From Allobosea sp. Tri-44 (GTDB taxonomy: Bacteria > Pseudomonadota > Alphaproteobacteria > Rhizobiales > Beijerinckiaceae), in the NCBI RefSeq assembly GCF_004123845.1, contig NZ_NBDP01000019.1, positions 496,001 through 560,000 on the forward strand: a DNA stretch of 64,000 nucleotides, given 5' to 3'. The notes beneath the pieces were generated by a model that saw only the letters and a program-made list of their open reading frames with translations, was not told the origin of the DNA and did no database searches. Shown piece by piece: positions 36,553-45,642 of the stretch. Made by a program: the position numbers and the translations under genes. Every line of letters begins with the position of its first letter. The stretch's first letter is position 1.

Positions 36553-37004
36553 GATGTCGGACTTTCCGAACCGGAAGAAAATCTTCCGAAGAGCACGATA
36601 ACATATTCCGGATGAGGGGCGGTTATATTTTAATCGAGTTCCATTTATGCCTCGCCAGAGTCGAAATTCGAGAAATCGAGGAAGTTGTGATGTTTTACTT
36701 TGTGCCAGATACCCCCTCATCCGGCGTTCCGGCTTATGGTGTGCGCCACAAGCGAGACGCACCGCTTAATCAGACTGCCGGAAAGCGGACCTTCGTAACG
36801 TCGGGAAAGGGCCAAATGTGTTGAAAAAGCCGCCGCAATACCTCGGGCGAAATCAATCGGCTCGGGCGTAGAAATTTGGTCTCCAATGCGAAGGACTCAT
36901 TGGCTTGCGAGAGCGTTTCCTGGGATTGTGAGGAATTTCCTTCTCCACCGGGTGATGCTGCTGCTTGATTTTCTCGCCACTCGGGGTTTCCGAGCAGAAC
37001 GCAA
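36553..37004. other. Intergenic region, no gene seen
   Basis: A 70-codon forward frame (36612-36824) has no protein-like pattern and is rejected. The sequence around 36560-36700 is AT-richer and probably holds the promoter of the membrane-anchored protein gene. Confidence 0.35.
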
Positions 37005-37169
37005 GGCCCCCGGTTCCACGCCCAAAGCCCCTGCGATCTGGCCAGTATGACGCTAGCGGAGACGTCCGCCCGCTCGATCGCCCCTGCGTAGGGACCCGCT
37101 CATGCCGGCGCACTCGGCAAGTTTCTCCTGCGTCAGCCGGCACACGCTCTGCAAACGCCGCAAATCAAC
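37005..37169 (-). pseudogene. Frameshifted remnant of an XRE-type HTH regulator
   Basis: Three reading frames in succession on the minus strand encode VDLRRLQSVCRLTQEKLAEC then AGMS, a shifted YAGAIERADVSAS, and a second shift to QIAGALGVEPGA. Together they match the order of a Cro/C1-type HTH (LTQE-LAE-AG-S...I-SERG-...LA-ALGV). The gene is destroyed by at least two frameshifts. It lies just outside the island next to the tRNA gene and may be a relic of an earlier insertion. Confidence 0.6.
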
Positions 37170-37305
37170 GCAAGAAAATCCAGATCATGCACACGCGCCG
37201 GTCGAATTTTTTCTCTGCCCTGTCGAGCCCGTGCTGAACCAATAGCGCCGCGCGATCCTTCGTGCCGACGGCGCTTTTATAAAGCATTGGTTTATCTCGG
37301 TAAAA

Positions 37306-37382
37306 TGGCGCGCCCGACACGATTCGAACGTGTGACCTTTGCCTTCGGAGGGCAACGCTCTATCCAGCTGAGCTACGGGCGC
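37306..37382 (-). tRNA. tRNA-Arg (anticodon CCG)
   Basis: A complete cloverleaf reads on the minus strand: acceptor GCGCCCG pairing with CGGGCGC, D-arm GCTC/GAGC, anticodon stem TTGCC/GGCAA with loop CTCCGAA (anticodon CCG), variable AGGTC, T-arm ACACG/CGTGT with TTCGAAT, and encoded CCA at 37308-37306. Its 5' half lies inside the 65-bp repeat that bounds the genomic island, while its 3' half is outside. Confidence 0.97.
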
Positions 37383-37407
37383 TTTCCGTGGAGGCTGGAT
37401 AGCTGAT
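37343..37407. repeat. Left attachment site (attL) of the genomic island
   Basis: A 65-bp sequence identical to 57596-57660. It spans from the anticodon loop to the 5' end of tRNA-Arg(CCG) and 25 bases of its upstream flank, including the -10 region. The tRNA here is intact because its 3' half continues outside the island. Weaker similarity to the other flank continues to about 37436, consistent with the island carrying a homologous tRNA promoter from another strain. Confidence 0.93.
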
Positions 37408-37424
37408 CCCAGCTGCTTCGGCAA
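37396..37424 (-). promoter_or_regulatory. tRNA-Arg promoter, partly supplied by the island
   Basis: On the minus strand, TTGCCG (37424-37419) and TATCCA (37401-37396) are spaced by 17 bases, and the tRNA starts 13 bases later. The -10 box is within the 65-bp repeat but the -35 box is island DNA. The same pair with the same spacing is at the right end (57677-57649). Confidence 0.6.
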
Positions 37425-37460
37425 CGAGGGAATTTGCGACGAAGCGAAGATGGGTCAGGT

Positions 37461-37494
37461 AAAGGTCGCGCGTTCGAATCGTGTCGGGTGCGCC
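37461..37494 (+). other. Inverted tRNA-Arg 3'-half-like fragment
   Basis: These 34 bases, read on the plus strand, match the variable loop, T-arm and acceptor end of the adjacent tRNA-Arg with about four differences (AAAGGTC..., GTTCGAATCGTGTCGGG, GCGCC). The orientation is opposite to the tRNA gene, and no 5' half precedes it. It is probably a relic of a displaced tRNA end carried by the element. Confidence 0.75.
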
Positions 37495-37555
37495 GCGGCT
37501 GTGGCTGGGCTCCGAAGCTACTCGGGTGGCGAACCCGCAGGCCGTCGCGACGTTG

Positions 37556-38482
37556 CTATCTCCACCTATCCCCGCGTGGTTCATAAGGCTTCATCCAGCT
37601 ATTGCCCGGAGAGACTTTCAAACCGTCGGCCTGATAACCCTGTAAACGGAAGGCCTCGCGGTTCTGCTTGGCTATTTCCCGAGCGGCAGACCAGCGGCCT
37701 CCTTCGAGCAACCGCCAAATTTCCGGGTGTATAGAGATCTCAACGTCGGCTAGCTCCGCTTCGGATGCCATTGGGCCCGATGAAGACTCGGTTGCGAGGC
37801 TTAAAGCAGGCTCATAGTAATATCGCCACTCCCCGTCTGGTCGCGGCAATTCAATTGGTATCGCTGTCTTCGGGTCTGGATCCTTCCAGAAAAACTCAAG
37901 AACATCAGGATTGAAGAAAGCGAAAGAACCGATATTCATTGAGCAATTCTGATTTCCAATTGAAATTAACCTCAAAGCCTGAAATTTTGCTTTATTTTTA
38001 TCTGATTGTGATGGTGCAGCTGAGCGCCCTTTGCTCTCGAAGGCGTGCCAGCGCCCGCTAACATCTTCACCTACGAGATCCGGCCGGGACCTGCCAAGAA
38101 TCGCAGGGTTAAGGTGCTCGCGGAATACGTCTAGATGTAGCAGCCAAGGCGTGGCTAGAAGCCTCGAAGCGAAAAGCTTGCAAAGCGTCATGCCCAGGAA
38201 GTAGCTCACCATGCCCTTCTCGGTCGGATCGAGTGCGGCAAAGGCGTCCGTGCGCCTCAGGTGCAAACTCCAATCCTGCTCCACCGCCATTCGGATTAGC
38301 GCTAAGCGGAAGATGGCCTCGTGAAAGGACGAGGGGCCATGCCGAAACACATGGTAGGCGCTAGGGCGGCCGAGTGTGATCGCAGCCCAGAGAATTTCGC
38401 TCCAGGATGTTTCCAAGGTTCCACAGCGAAAGGTGTATGAGGTTGGAAACGCCTGGCTGGTGAATTCGATCCGCAGCGTCAC
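37556..38482 (-). CDS. PD-(D/E)xK-like protein linked to the type I restriction operon
   Basis: A 308-residue protein whose start overlaps the hsdS stop by four bases (ATGA), so it is the fourth gene of the hsd operon. Residues 133-153 contain RPDLVGEDVSGRWHAFESKG: Pro134-Asp135 and, 14 residues on, Glu149-Ser-Lys151, flanked by hydrophobic strands, which is the layout of a PD-(D/E)xK nuclease core. The N-terminal part is helical (SSFHEAIFRLALIRMAVEQD). I recognise no named family. It may be an accessory nuclease or a structural subunit. The gene is more AT-rich than hsdS. Confidence 0.7.
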   Translation of the reverse strand: MTLRIEFTSQAFPTSYTFRCGTLETSWSEILWAAITLGRPSAYHVFRHGPSSFHEAIFRLALIRMAVEQDWSLHLRRTDAFAALDPTEKGMVSYFLGMTLCKLFASRLLATPWLLHLDVFREHLNPAILGRSRPDLVGEDVSGRWHAFESKGRSAAPSQSDKNKAKFQALRLISIGNQNCSMNIGSFAFFNPDVLEFFWKDPDPKTAIPIELPRPDGEWRYYYEPALSLATESSSGPMASEAELADVEISIHPEIWRLLEGGRWSAAREIAKQNREAFRLQGYQADGLKVSPGNSWMKPYEPRGDRWR

Positions 38483-39948
38483 TCTGCAGCCTCGAGGCGG
38501 CTTGCTTCTCCGGGCATCAGCGCTTCAGCCAGCAGCGCGTCCAACAGCTGACGACGGTGGCCGACGACGGAGGCTAAGCCCCCCTCTAGTCGGTCGCAGA
38601 GTGCCATCAGTGCACCGACCTTGGCGACGATGCGGTGCTGGTCGGCGAGTGGTGGAACGAAAATTTTGGCCGCCTCAACCTGCTTCGAGGAAATATGCGG
38701 AACGCCGTTGCTGCGGCCGGGGTCTATCTGGTCGTTGAAGTGCGGAGAGTTGATCCAGAGGAACAGGTAGTCGTCATCGAGACCTGGCGAGGCCTCGATG
38801 AACCTGCCCACGCGTTGAAGCAGAAGCGAGGGCAGGTCGTCAGCACTTACGCGGGCCACCTTTGTTCCGGTTGTGATGAAAGGTCTGTCTAGCGTTAGCA
38901 CTATGTCGCCTTCGTTGAGCCTAAAGCGCCCGAACTCGGATAGGCGAGCTTCTGGCAGGTGGACAACGTCGTTCCAGCGGATTTCGTCGTGTCCAATGTT
39001 CGCATTGCGGAGAAGGCGCACGCCCGATTTTGAGAACCAACTGCTTTTGAAGGCGTAGCCGTTTTGGAGCGTTCGATAATCGCCAACCGAAGCAGCTTTG
39101 GCCGTCGTGCCCTCTACCAGTTTGCCGCGCACGGCGAGGTTGAGAATGGTCTGGCGCAGCGCCTTGATCTGGTCGGGACGCACCGTCAGCGCCGGCACCG
39201 CGTCAAGGGCGAAGCGGGCATCGGCCTGAAAGGTCTCGGGATCGGGCGCGTTGAGGCGGGAGAAGGTCGCCGCCGCCAGCCGATCCCGCGTCGCCTCGCG
39301 GCTTGTCCGCGCCGCCTCCAGCCGATCGCACAGGCCCATCAACTCATCGACCTTGGCGGCGATGCGGTGCTGTTCGGCGAGCGGTGGGAGGGCGATGATC
39401 TGATCGTATGCCTCAGAACGGCTTAAGCCGGGTTTCACGCCCTTTCCGAGCTTATCCAGATCGAGAGCCGCAAGCGCGTTCAACATAAACCGAAGATCGA
39501 GAAATGAAGGGGCTTCGACGAAGTAGGCAACGTCAGTTGTCCACGATGGGCCGTCGCAAAGGTTCAAGGCACCAGCCGATCCCTTGCGACCTACGATGAT
39601 CGAAGGACGCATTGTCAGGGGTTCAACCGTGAACCCGACGATCCCATTTGAACCGAACACAGGCACCGGGCCTTCTTCCGATCGTTCGGCCGCCTTTAAG
39701 CCCTTGCCGTATTGAAACTCTAGAATCGAACCGATCTTGGCCCGACGCCATCCTTGCGGCAGACCGACTTGGTCCAGCTTCACGTTGGCGATCCGTTTCA
39801 GCAGTTCCGATGCCAGTTCGTCGTTCGGGTCTTGCGGCACGAGTTTGCCGCGCACCGCCAGATCGAGAATGAAGCGGCGTAGCCTCCCGATCGCGTCGGG
39901 CGCGTCGGCGACCTTCTCGTAATGCGCCAGCAGCCGTTCGGCGTTCAT
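38479..39948 (-). CDS. hsdS: Type I restriction-modification specificity subunit
   Basis: The ATG at 39948 overlaps the hsdM stop; the open frame continues to 40176 but without protein character. The 489-residue protein has the two-target-domain layout: two similar conserved helices (LRRFILDLAVRGKLVPQ near residue 25 and LRQTILNLAVRGKLV near 255) each precede a target recognition domain that ends in LPPLAEQHRIAAKVDELMGL or PPLADQHRIVAKVGALMAL. The protein reads the bipartite DNA target for both methylation and cleavage. The second half is more AT-rich, suggesting exchange of the second recognition domain. Confidence 0.92.
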   Translation of the reverse strand: MNAERLLAHYEKVADAPDAIGRLRRFILDLAVRGKLVPQDPNDELASELLKRIANVKLDQVGLPQGWRRAKIGSILEFQYGKGLKAAERSEEGPVPVFGSNGIVGFTVEPLTMRPSIIVGRKGSAGALNLCDGPSWTTDVAYFVEAPSFLDLRFMLNALAALDLDKLGKGVKPGLSRSEAYDQIIALPPLAEQHRIAAKVDELMGLCDRLEAARTSREATRDRLAAATFSRLNAPDPETFQADARFALDAVPALTVRPDQIKALRQTILNLAVRGKLVEGTTAKAASVGDYRTLQNGYAFKSSWFSKSGVRLLRNANIGHDEIRWNDVVHLPEARLSEFGRFRLNEGDIVLTLDRPFITTGTKVARVSADDLPSLLLQRVGRFIEASPGLDDDYLFLWINSPHFNDQIDPGRSNGVPHISSKQVEAAKIFVPPLADQHRIVAKVGALMALCDRLEGGLASVVGHRRQLLDALLAEALMPGEASRLEAAE

Positions 39949-41399
39949 CGTGCCAGCGCCTCGGCGAGGATCGCCTTCAACTGGTCGCGATACGTCGCCG
40001 TCTCGGCTTCGGCGGCGGCGAGGTCGGCCAGCAGCATTTCCGGGTCGCCGTGATCGTCGGCCACTGCGTGCGGGTTCTTGATGTCGAGATTGTAACGGCG
40101 CGCCTTCACCTCCTCGGCGGTGACGCGCCAGGCTTGCGGCGTCTCCTCGCGGCCCTTTCGCTCCTTGCCGCCCCACCAGTCGATGCAGCCCTGGAAATGC
40201 TCCAGCCGGATCGGCTTAGTCATCGAATAAGCTTTCTGGCCGTCCGGCACGCGGTGCTCGTAGAACCAGATGTCGCGCGTGGGCGCGCCCTTCTCGAAGA
40301 ACAGCAAATTGGTGCCAATCGAGGCATAGGGCTTGAACACGGAGTTGGGCAGGCGGACGATGGTGTGGAGGTTGCACTCCTCCATCAGGTGCTCCTTCAG
40401 CCGCGTCTTGACGCCCTCGCCGAACAGCGTGCCATCCGGCAGCACCACGGCGGCGCGGCCGTCGCTTTTGAGGAGGCGCACGATCAACGCCAGGAACAGA
40501 TCGGCAGTTTCTTTGGTGCGGAAGGTCGGGAAATTGTTCTCGATCCCATCTTCCTCGCGCCCGCCGAAGGGCGGGTTGGTGACGACGACATCGACGCGTT
40601 CGTCCTTGCTCCACGAAATCAGCGGCCGCGCCAGCGTGTTGTCGTGGCGCACGAAACTTGGGTCCTCGATGCCGTGCAGCAGCATGTTGGTGACGCAGAG
40701 CATGTGCGGAAGCTGCTTCTTCTCCACCGCGCGCAATGCCCCCTGCATGGCCTCGCGCTGTTTCGGCGTGCGGATGTATTTCTTCTCCATGTGATTGATG
40801 GCACAGGTCAGGAAGCCACCCGTGCCGCAGGCCGGATCGAACAGGATTTCACCCGGGCGCGGGTCGATGCGGTCGACCATGAAGGCGGTCACGGCGCGCG
40901 GCGTGTAATATTCGCCGGCATTGCCGGCCGATTGTAGGTCGTTGAGCAGCTGCTCGTAGAACTCACCGAAGTGGCGCCGCTCGTCGAGATTGTTGAAATC
41001 GACGTCGTTGATCTTGTTGACCACCTGCCGCAGCAACTGGCCGGATTTCATGTAGTTATAGGCATCCTCGAACACGTCGCGCACCACGCGGCGGCGATCG
41101 CCGGGCTGGAGCGAAACCTGCAAGCCCTTCAGCGCCGGGAACAGTTCGTCGTTGATGAAATCCAGTAGCGCCTGCCCGGTGATGCCCTCCGGGTCTGCGG
41201 CCCAGTTGCGCCATTGGAATTTTTCAGAGATTGGCGCCCGGTAGCCATCCCTTGTCAGTTCGAGTTCCTGATCCTGGTCGTCGATGATCTTGAGGAAGAA
41301 CAGCCAGGTGAGCTGACTGATGCGCTGCGCATCCCCATCGACACCCACGTCCTGGCGCATGATGTCCTGAATGGATTTGACGGTGGGTCGGACGATCAT
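39945..41399 (-). CDS. hsdM: Type I restriction-modification DNA methyltransferase subunit
   Basis: A 484-residue N6-adenine methyltransferase. The N-terminal HsdM helical domain (DIMRQDVGVDGDAQRISQLT) precedes the SAM site FDPACGTGGF at residues 187-196 and the catalytic NPPFGG at residues 275-280. It modifies the host DNA at sites chosen by HsdS and forms the core of the restriction complex. It starts two to three bases after hsdR ends and overlaps hsdS by four bases. Confidence 0.95.
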   Translation of the reverse strand: MIVRPTVKSIQDIMRQDVGVDGDAQRISQLTWLFFLKIIDDQDQELELTRDGYRAPISEKFQWRNWAADPEGITGQALLDFINDELFPALKGLQVSLQPGDRRRVVRDVFEDAYNYMKSGQLLRQVVNKINDVDFNNLDERRHFGEFYEQLLNDLQSAGNAGEYYTPRAVTAFMVDRIDPRPGEILFDPACGTGGFLTCAINHMEKKYIRTPKQREAMQGALRAVEKKQLPHMLCVTNMLLHGIEDPSFVRHDNTLARPLISWSKDERVDVVVTNPPFGGREEDGIENNFPTFRTKETADLFLALIVRLLKSDGRAAVVLPDGTLFGEGVKTRLKEHLMEECNLHTIVRLPNSVFKPYASIGTNLLFFEKGAPTRDIWFYEHRVPDGQKAYSMTKPIRLEHFQGCIDWWGGKERKGREETPQAWRVTAEEVKARRYNLDIKNPHAVADDHGDPEMLLADLAAAEAETATYRDQLKAILAEALAR

Positions 41400-41402
41400 A
41401 GG

Positions 41403-43847
41403 CTATGCGGTCTCCTGATAGATCGCGTCCTGCATTTCGTGGACGGCCTTCTCGAAGCCCTCCCTGCCGCCGAACGCCTTGATGAGTTGCACGACGCTGC
41501 CCATCGCGGTGAAGGGCGTCACCTTCAGCACGTTGGCGTCGTCGAGATTGAGCACGCCCTCGTCGCGATACTTGTCGAGCAGCGCGTCGAGCACGGCACG
41601 CGCCTGAGGCCCGTATTTTGTGAACACATCGCGCTTCCTGACGTTCTCGGCCCGCTCCCGGCGGGTGAGCGGCTTCTGGTCGAAGGCGATATGGCAGATC
41701 AGATCGAAAGGATCGAGGATTTTGCCAAGCTCGTCCGCGACTGAATCCAGCGCCAGGCCCTCTGCTTCCAGCTCCTCGATGATCGCCTGCTTGCGTTCTG
41801 CCGATTTCCAGCGCTTGAGGAAATCGTCGAGGCTAGCGAAGCGCTTCTTCAGCTCTGTCTTGGTGAAGTCGCGCAGGGATTCGGTGACGAGCTTGCCGTT
41901 CTCGTCGAGATATTCGACGCGCTCGGCGACGATGCGGGCGCCGACGCCATCGACGTAGATCTTGCGGACTGGTCCGCCGGTTTGCTGCGGCGGACCTGGC
42001 TGATCGACCACGGTTTCGCCCTCACCGGGCTCGTATGGCCTCTGCTCATTTTCACCGAAGCCATCTGGCGTGTCATCGGGCGGCGTGATCGGATCGCCTT
42101 CGCTCGGCTCGTAAATCTGCACGGGATCGCCGTCGAAGTCAGGGTCGGCGAAATGGCCGGTCGCGCCGCGAAAATCGATTAGCGTGAAGAAGAATTTCTT
42201 CGTGTCCTCGTGAACACGGGTGCCGCGTCCCACTATTTGCTTGAACTCGGTCATCGAGCCAACCGCACGATCGAGCACGATCAGCCGGCAGGTTTGTGCA
42301 TCGACCCCGGTCGATAAGAGCCGAGAGGTCGTCACCAGGACGGGGTATTTCGATTCCGGGTCGATGAAGTTGCCAAGCTGATCCTGGCCTTCCTTATCGC
42401 TGCCGGTGATGCGCATGACGTAGCGCTGATTCTGCGAGACCAGATCGGCGTTCTCGTTGACGAGTGCCTGCCGCATCCGCGCCGCGTGCTCCTCATCGAC
42501 GCAGAAGACGATGGTCTTCTGGAAGCGGTCGCCGTTTTCCTTCAGGAACTCGGTAATCTTCTTCGCAGTGAGCAGCGTGCGGTCGTCTAGAACGATATTC
42601 CGGTCGAAATCCTTGACGTTGTAGATTCGGTCTTCGACCTCGTTGCCGGCACGGTCGAGCTGGCCGAGTTTCGGCCGGTAGCCTTCCACGTCGCGATCGA
42701 TGTGAACCTTGATCACCTTGTAGGGCGCGAGAAAGCCGTCGCTAATCCCCTGCTTCAACGAATAGGTGAAGACCGGTTCGCTGAAATAGTCGGTATTGGA
42801 CACATATTCGGTTTCCTTGGGCGTGGCAGTGAGGCCGATCTGCGTTGCGCCGGAAAAATGCGTCAGGATTTCCCGCCAGGCCGAATCCTCGGCCGCGCTG
42901 CCGCGATGGCATTCGTCGATGACGATCAGATCGAAGAAGCCGGGCGAGAATTCGCGATAGAGCTTCTGCCGTTCTTCCGGGCCGGTGATCGCCTGATAGA
43001 GCCCGAGATAGACCTCGAAGGCCGTGTCGATCCGCCGTTTCCTGTCGAGCGCCAAGGCCAGATCGACCGTGGTGCCGTCGTAGCGCTCGATCGTCTTAGC
43101 GTTGGTCGAGAGCTTCGCCATCGCCGCGCCGAACGGGCGGAAGTCGTTGACCATCGTCTGGTCGATCAGCACGTTGCGATCTGCTAGGAACAGGATGCGC
43201 TTCTTGCGGCCGGCCTTCCACAGGCGCCAGATGATCTGAAACGCCGTGTAGGTCTTGCCAGTGCCCGTCGCCATGACGAGCAGCACGCGGTCGCGGCCCT
43301 TGGCGATTGCCTCGATCGCGGCGTTGACAGCGTTCACCTGATAATAGCGCGGGGCCTTGCCGCTGCCGTCGTCGAAATAGTCCTGAAGCACGATCTGTTC
43401 GGCCTCGGCGTCGAGCCCCTTCCAGGCGCGATAGCGCGCCCACAGATCGGCCGGGGACGGAAAGGCGTCAAGGCCGAGGTTCGTTTCGATTGGAACGCTC
43501 CGGCCGGTGCGGTCGTGGAACACGAAGCCGTCGCCGTTCGAGGAGAAAACGAAGGGGACGTCCAGCGTCGCGGCATAGTCGAGCCCCTGCTGGATGCCGT
43601 GACCGACGCTGTGTGAGTTGTCCTTGGCCTCGATCAGCGCGATCGGGATGTTCGGCTTGTAGTAGAGAACGAAGTCGGCCTTCTTCGCCTTGCCGCGCGT
43701 CACCAGCTTGCCGCGCACAATGATCCGGCCTTTGGTGAAATAGACCTCCTCCCGAACCTGCACCATCTCGTCCCATCCGGCGCGCTTAATGGCCGGGAGG
43801 ATGAATTTCGTGCAGATGTCGCGTTCGGTGAGCGCGTGCTTATCCAT
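41403..43847 (-). CDS. hsdR: Type I restriction endonuclease motor subunit
   Basis: An 814-residue HsdR. An N-terminal PD-(D/E)xK nuclease is seen at Asp58 (KKADFVLYY) and Glu73-Ala-Lys75 with a following QQGLDYA (Q-x3-Y motif). The SF2 translocase has Walker A ATGTGKT at residues 193-199, DECH at 311-314, and later helicase motifs including TSRLLSTGVD and QIVGRGTR. A C-terminal EcoEI_R-type helical domain finishes it. It translocates and cuts unmodified DNA together with HsdM and HsdS. It is the first gene of the operon. Confidence 0.95.
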   Translation of the reverse strand: MDKHALTERDICTKFILPAIKRAGWDEMVQVREEVYFTKGRIIVRGKLVTRGKAKKADFVLYYKPNIPIALIEAKDNSHSVGHGIQQGLDYAATLDVPFVFSSNGDGFVFHDRTGRSVPIETNLGLDAFPSPADLWARYRAWKGLDAEAEQIVLQDYFDDGSGKAPRYYQVNAVNAAIEAIAKGRDRVLLVMATGTGKTYTAFQIIWRLWKAGRKKRILFLADRNVLIDQTMVNDFRPFGAAMAKLSTNAKTIERYDGTTVDLALALDRKRRIDTAFEVYLGLYQAITGPEERQKLYREFSPGFFDLIVIDECHRGSAAEDSAWREILTHFSGATQIGLTATPKETEYVSNTDYFSEPVFTYSLKQGISDGFLAPYKVIKVHIDRDVEGYRPKLGQLDRAGNEVEDRIYNVKDFDRNIVLDDRTLLTAKKITEFLKENGDRFQKTIVFCVDEEHAARMRQALVNENADLVSQNQRYVMRITGSDKEGQDQLGNFIDPESKYPVLVTTSRLLSTGVDAQTCRLIVLDRAVGSMTEFKQIVGRGTRVHEDTKKFFFTLIDFRGATGHFADPDFDGDPVQIYEPSEGDPITPPDDTPDGFGENEQRPYEPGEGETVVDQPGPPQQTGGPVRKIYVDGVGARIVAERVEYLDENGKLVTESLRDFTKTELKKRFASLDDFLKRWKSAERKQAIIEELEAEGLALDSVADELGKILDPFDLICHIAFDQKPLTRRERAENVRKRDVFTKYGPQARAVLDALLDKYRDEGVLNLDDANVLKVTPFTAMGSVVQLIKAFGGREGFEKAVHEMQDAIYQETA

Positions 43848-43985
43848 CGGCGGCGGCAGTCTCGTGTTTGGCGTGAGGCTGCGCCGACCAGGCGCCAGGA
43901 AGGATCAGCATGATGCTTGAACGAGACAAGCAAACAGTCGTCAGTATGCTCGTCACATGAGGCATGTCCAGCCGGGGCAATCGGA

Positions 43986-44998
43986 ATGCGAGCATCATTG
44001 ACCTCTGAGGCGGTCCACCACTCCATTGCAGAATTCAACGCCCTCGGCCGGGAGGCTTTTCTCCGCACCCACGGCTTCGGCACGGCCAAGGACTACATGC
44101 TCTTGGTCGACGGTAAGGAATACGACTCGAAGGCGATCGTCGCAGTCGCGCACAAATACCTTGCAGGCGATGGACGTCCGCTGAGACACGATGAACTATC
44201 GGGTGGTGTGGCCGACGCCGTCCGGAAGCTATCGGATTTGAACTTCCAGGTCGTCCGGCACTCCGACCGCGTGGACTGGACTTGGGACGAGCATGTGCTC
44301 GCTCTGGAGCTCTATTTCCTCAACCCCGCGTCCCCTCCTGGCAAGGCTAGCGCAGAGGTTCTGGCGCTGTCCCAATTGCTGCAGCATTTTGGCGACCGGA
44401 GAGGCATCGAGCGCGGCGAGACCTACGTAACGCCAACGGCGTCTACATGAAGATGATGAACTTCCGCCGGCTCGACCCAGCGTTCCAGGCGGCAGGCAAG
44501 GTCGGCTTGTCCCAGGGAAACAGGCTCGAGGAAGAGGTTTGGCTCACGTTCGCGAACGACCGTGAGGGATTGGCTCGGGCGGCCGCTGCAATCCGGACGG
44601 CAATCAATGACGATGCGGTCAGCGTTAGGGATGACGCCTACGAGGCCGAGGAGGGCGGTCTGATCCTGCGCCTGCATCTGTCCCGAGAGCGGAACAGGGC
44701 GTTGGTGCAACGGAAGCGGGACCAGGCTCGCGGGCGGCATGGACTCCTGGTCTGCGAGGCGTGCGAGTTCGACTTCTCGACGGTGTATGGCGAGCTTGGC
44801 TTCGGCTTCATCGAGGTGCACCATCGAAAGCCGGTCGCGTCGTTGCAACCAGGCGACAGGACGAAGTTGGAGGACCTCGCTCTCGTCTGCGCCAATTGTC
44901 ATCGCATGCTGCACCGTCGTAGCGCGCTGCTCAGCGTCGAAGATCTTCGGATGATCGTCGGCCAGCAGCGCGGGCGGCTGAATGCGGATGCAGCATAG
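43986..44998 (+). pseudogene. McrA-like HNH endonuclease interrupted by a one-base frameshift
   Basis: The first frame (43917 or 43986 to 44450) encodes a ScoMcrA-type N-terminal domain (HGFGTAKDYMLLVDGKEYDSKAIV, WTWDEHVLALELYFLNPASP). The second frame (44447-44998) continues the same protein and carries the HNH centre: CEACEFDF, GFIEVHHRKPV and CANCHRMLH. The conserved junction, which in relatives reads RN-NGVYMK-MNFR, is split: the text near 44427 would read YRNANGVYMKMMNF if one C were restored. Type IV enzymes of this kind cut modified DNA. Either it is a recent pseudogene or a sequencing error. Confidence 0.8.
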
Positions 44999-45087
44999 GA
45001 AGCGCAGAGGCGCTTGCTAGCTTGATCCGTCGTTTGCGACGAGGCTGACTAGCTCAGCCGTGCCGAGCCAGCGGGTGAGCGCCTGGC
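44983..45087 (+). repeat. Diverged direct repeat, copy 1
   Basis: This 105-base segment aligns without gaps to 45643-45747, exactly 660 bases downstream, with about 76% identity by hand count. It begins at the 3' end of the HNH gene (TGCGGATGC, CATAGGA) and contains small inverted repeats (AAGCGC/GCGCTT and CGTCG/CGACG). Confidence 0.8.
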
Positions 45088-45129
45088 GTGGCGAAGACGG
45101 CTGATCACCGGACGCGCGGGGCGAAAGAG

Positions 45130-45576
45130 ATGCCATCGACACGGAGGAAGCCGGGAGGAGTTCACTTTCCCCATGTCATCACGGGCGACTGGATCGGTGA
45201 GCTTGGCCCCGCCACGAGCGTGCATTTTGGACAAGTCGTTCAGCCCGGCCCCCCAAGGCGATCGATCGAGCTCTCCTACTTGATCGCCCCTGCGACTCTG
45301 CTGATGCCGGACAAGAAGTCCCGATGGCCAGGGGTTGTGACTTTTTGGGTGCCTACACCTATGAAAACGCAGTTCCCCGATGCGGGGTTGATGTTCAAGT
45401 CCGGGCCAATGCCCTCGCTCCATCTCTCGCTTGAGGTAACGCGGCCTCAATTCTCTGACATGATGCGGTTTCTCGAGGCCGGGCGCTTCAAGGAGTTCCA
45501 CTTCACAATTGAGGACGGTGCCGATGACACTTGGCCAATCCACAGCTGGGGCATGATGACCGAGATCCGTAGCTGA
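45130..45576 (+). CDS. Hypothetical protein between two direct repeats
   Basis: A 148-residue protein from the ATG at 45130 (GGGGCGAAAGAG upstream); an upstream in-frame start at 45088 is possible. It is beta-rich and lacks a signal (GVHFPHVITGDWIGELGPAT, SLHLSLEVTRPQFSDMMRFL, WPIHSWGMM). No family recognised. Copies of a 105-base repeat flank it on both sides, giving a gene-plus-repeat unit that could move or duplicate as a cassette. Confidence 0.65.
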   Translation: MPSTRRKPGGVHFPHVITGDWIGELGPATSVHFGQVVQPGPPRRSIELSYLIAPATLLMPDKKSRWPGVVTFWVPTPMKTQFPDAGLMFKSGPMPSLHLSLEVTRPQFSDMMRFLEAGRFKEFHFTIEDGADDTWPIHSWGMMTEIRS

Positions 45577-45642
45577 ATCTACGTCCCGCGCTACGATAAT
45601 GCCGCCGTGACGATCTACGCCGCCGTTGAGCGTTTGCTCTCC

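Noticed and set aside
36612-36824. Forward 70-codon frame
   Set aside because: No protein-like pattern, and it overlaps the probable promoter region of a divergent gene.
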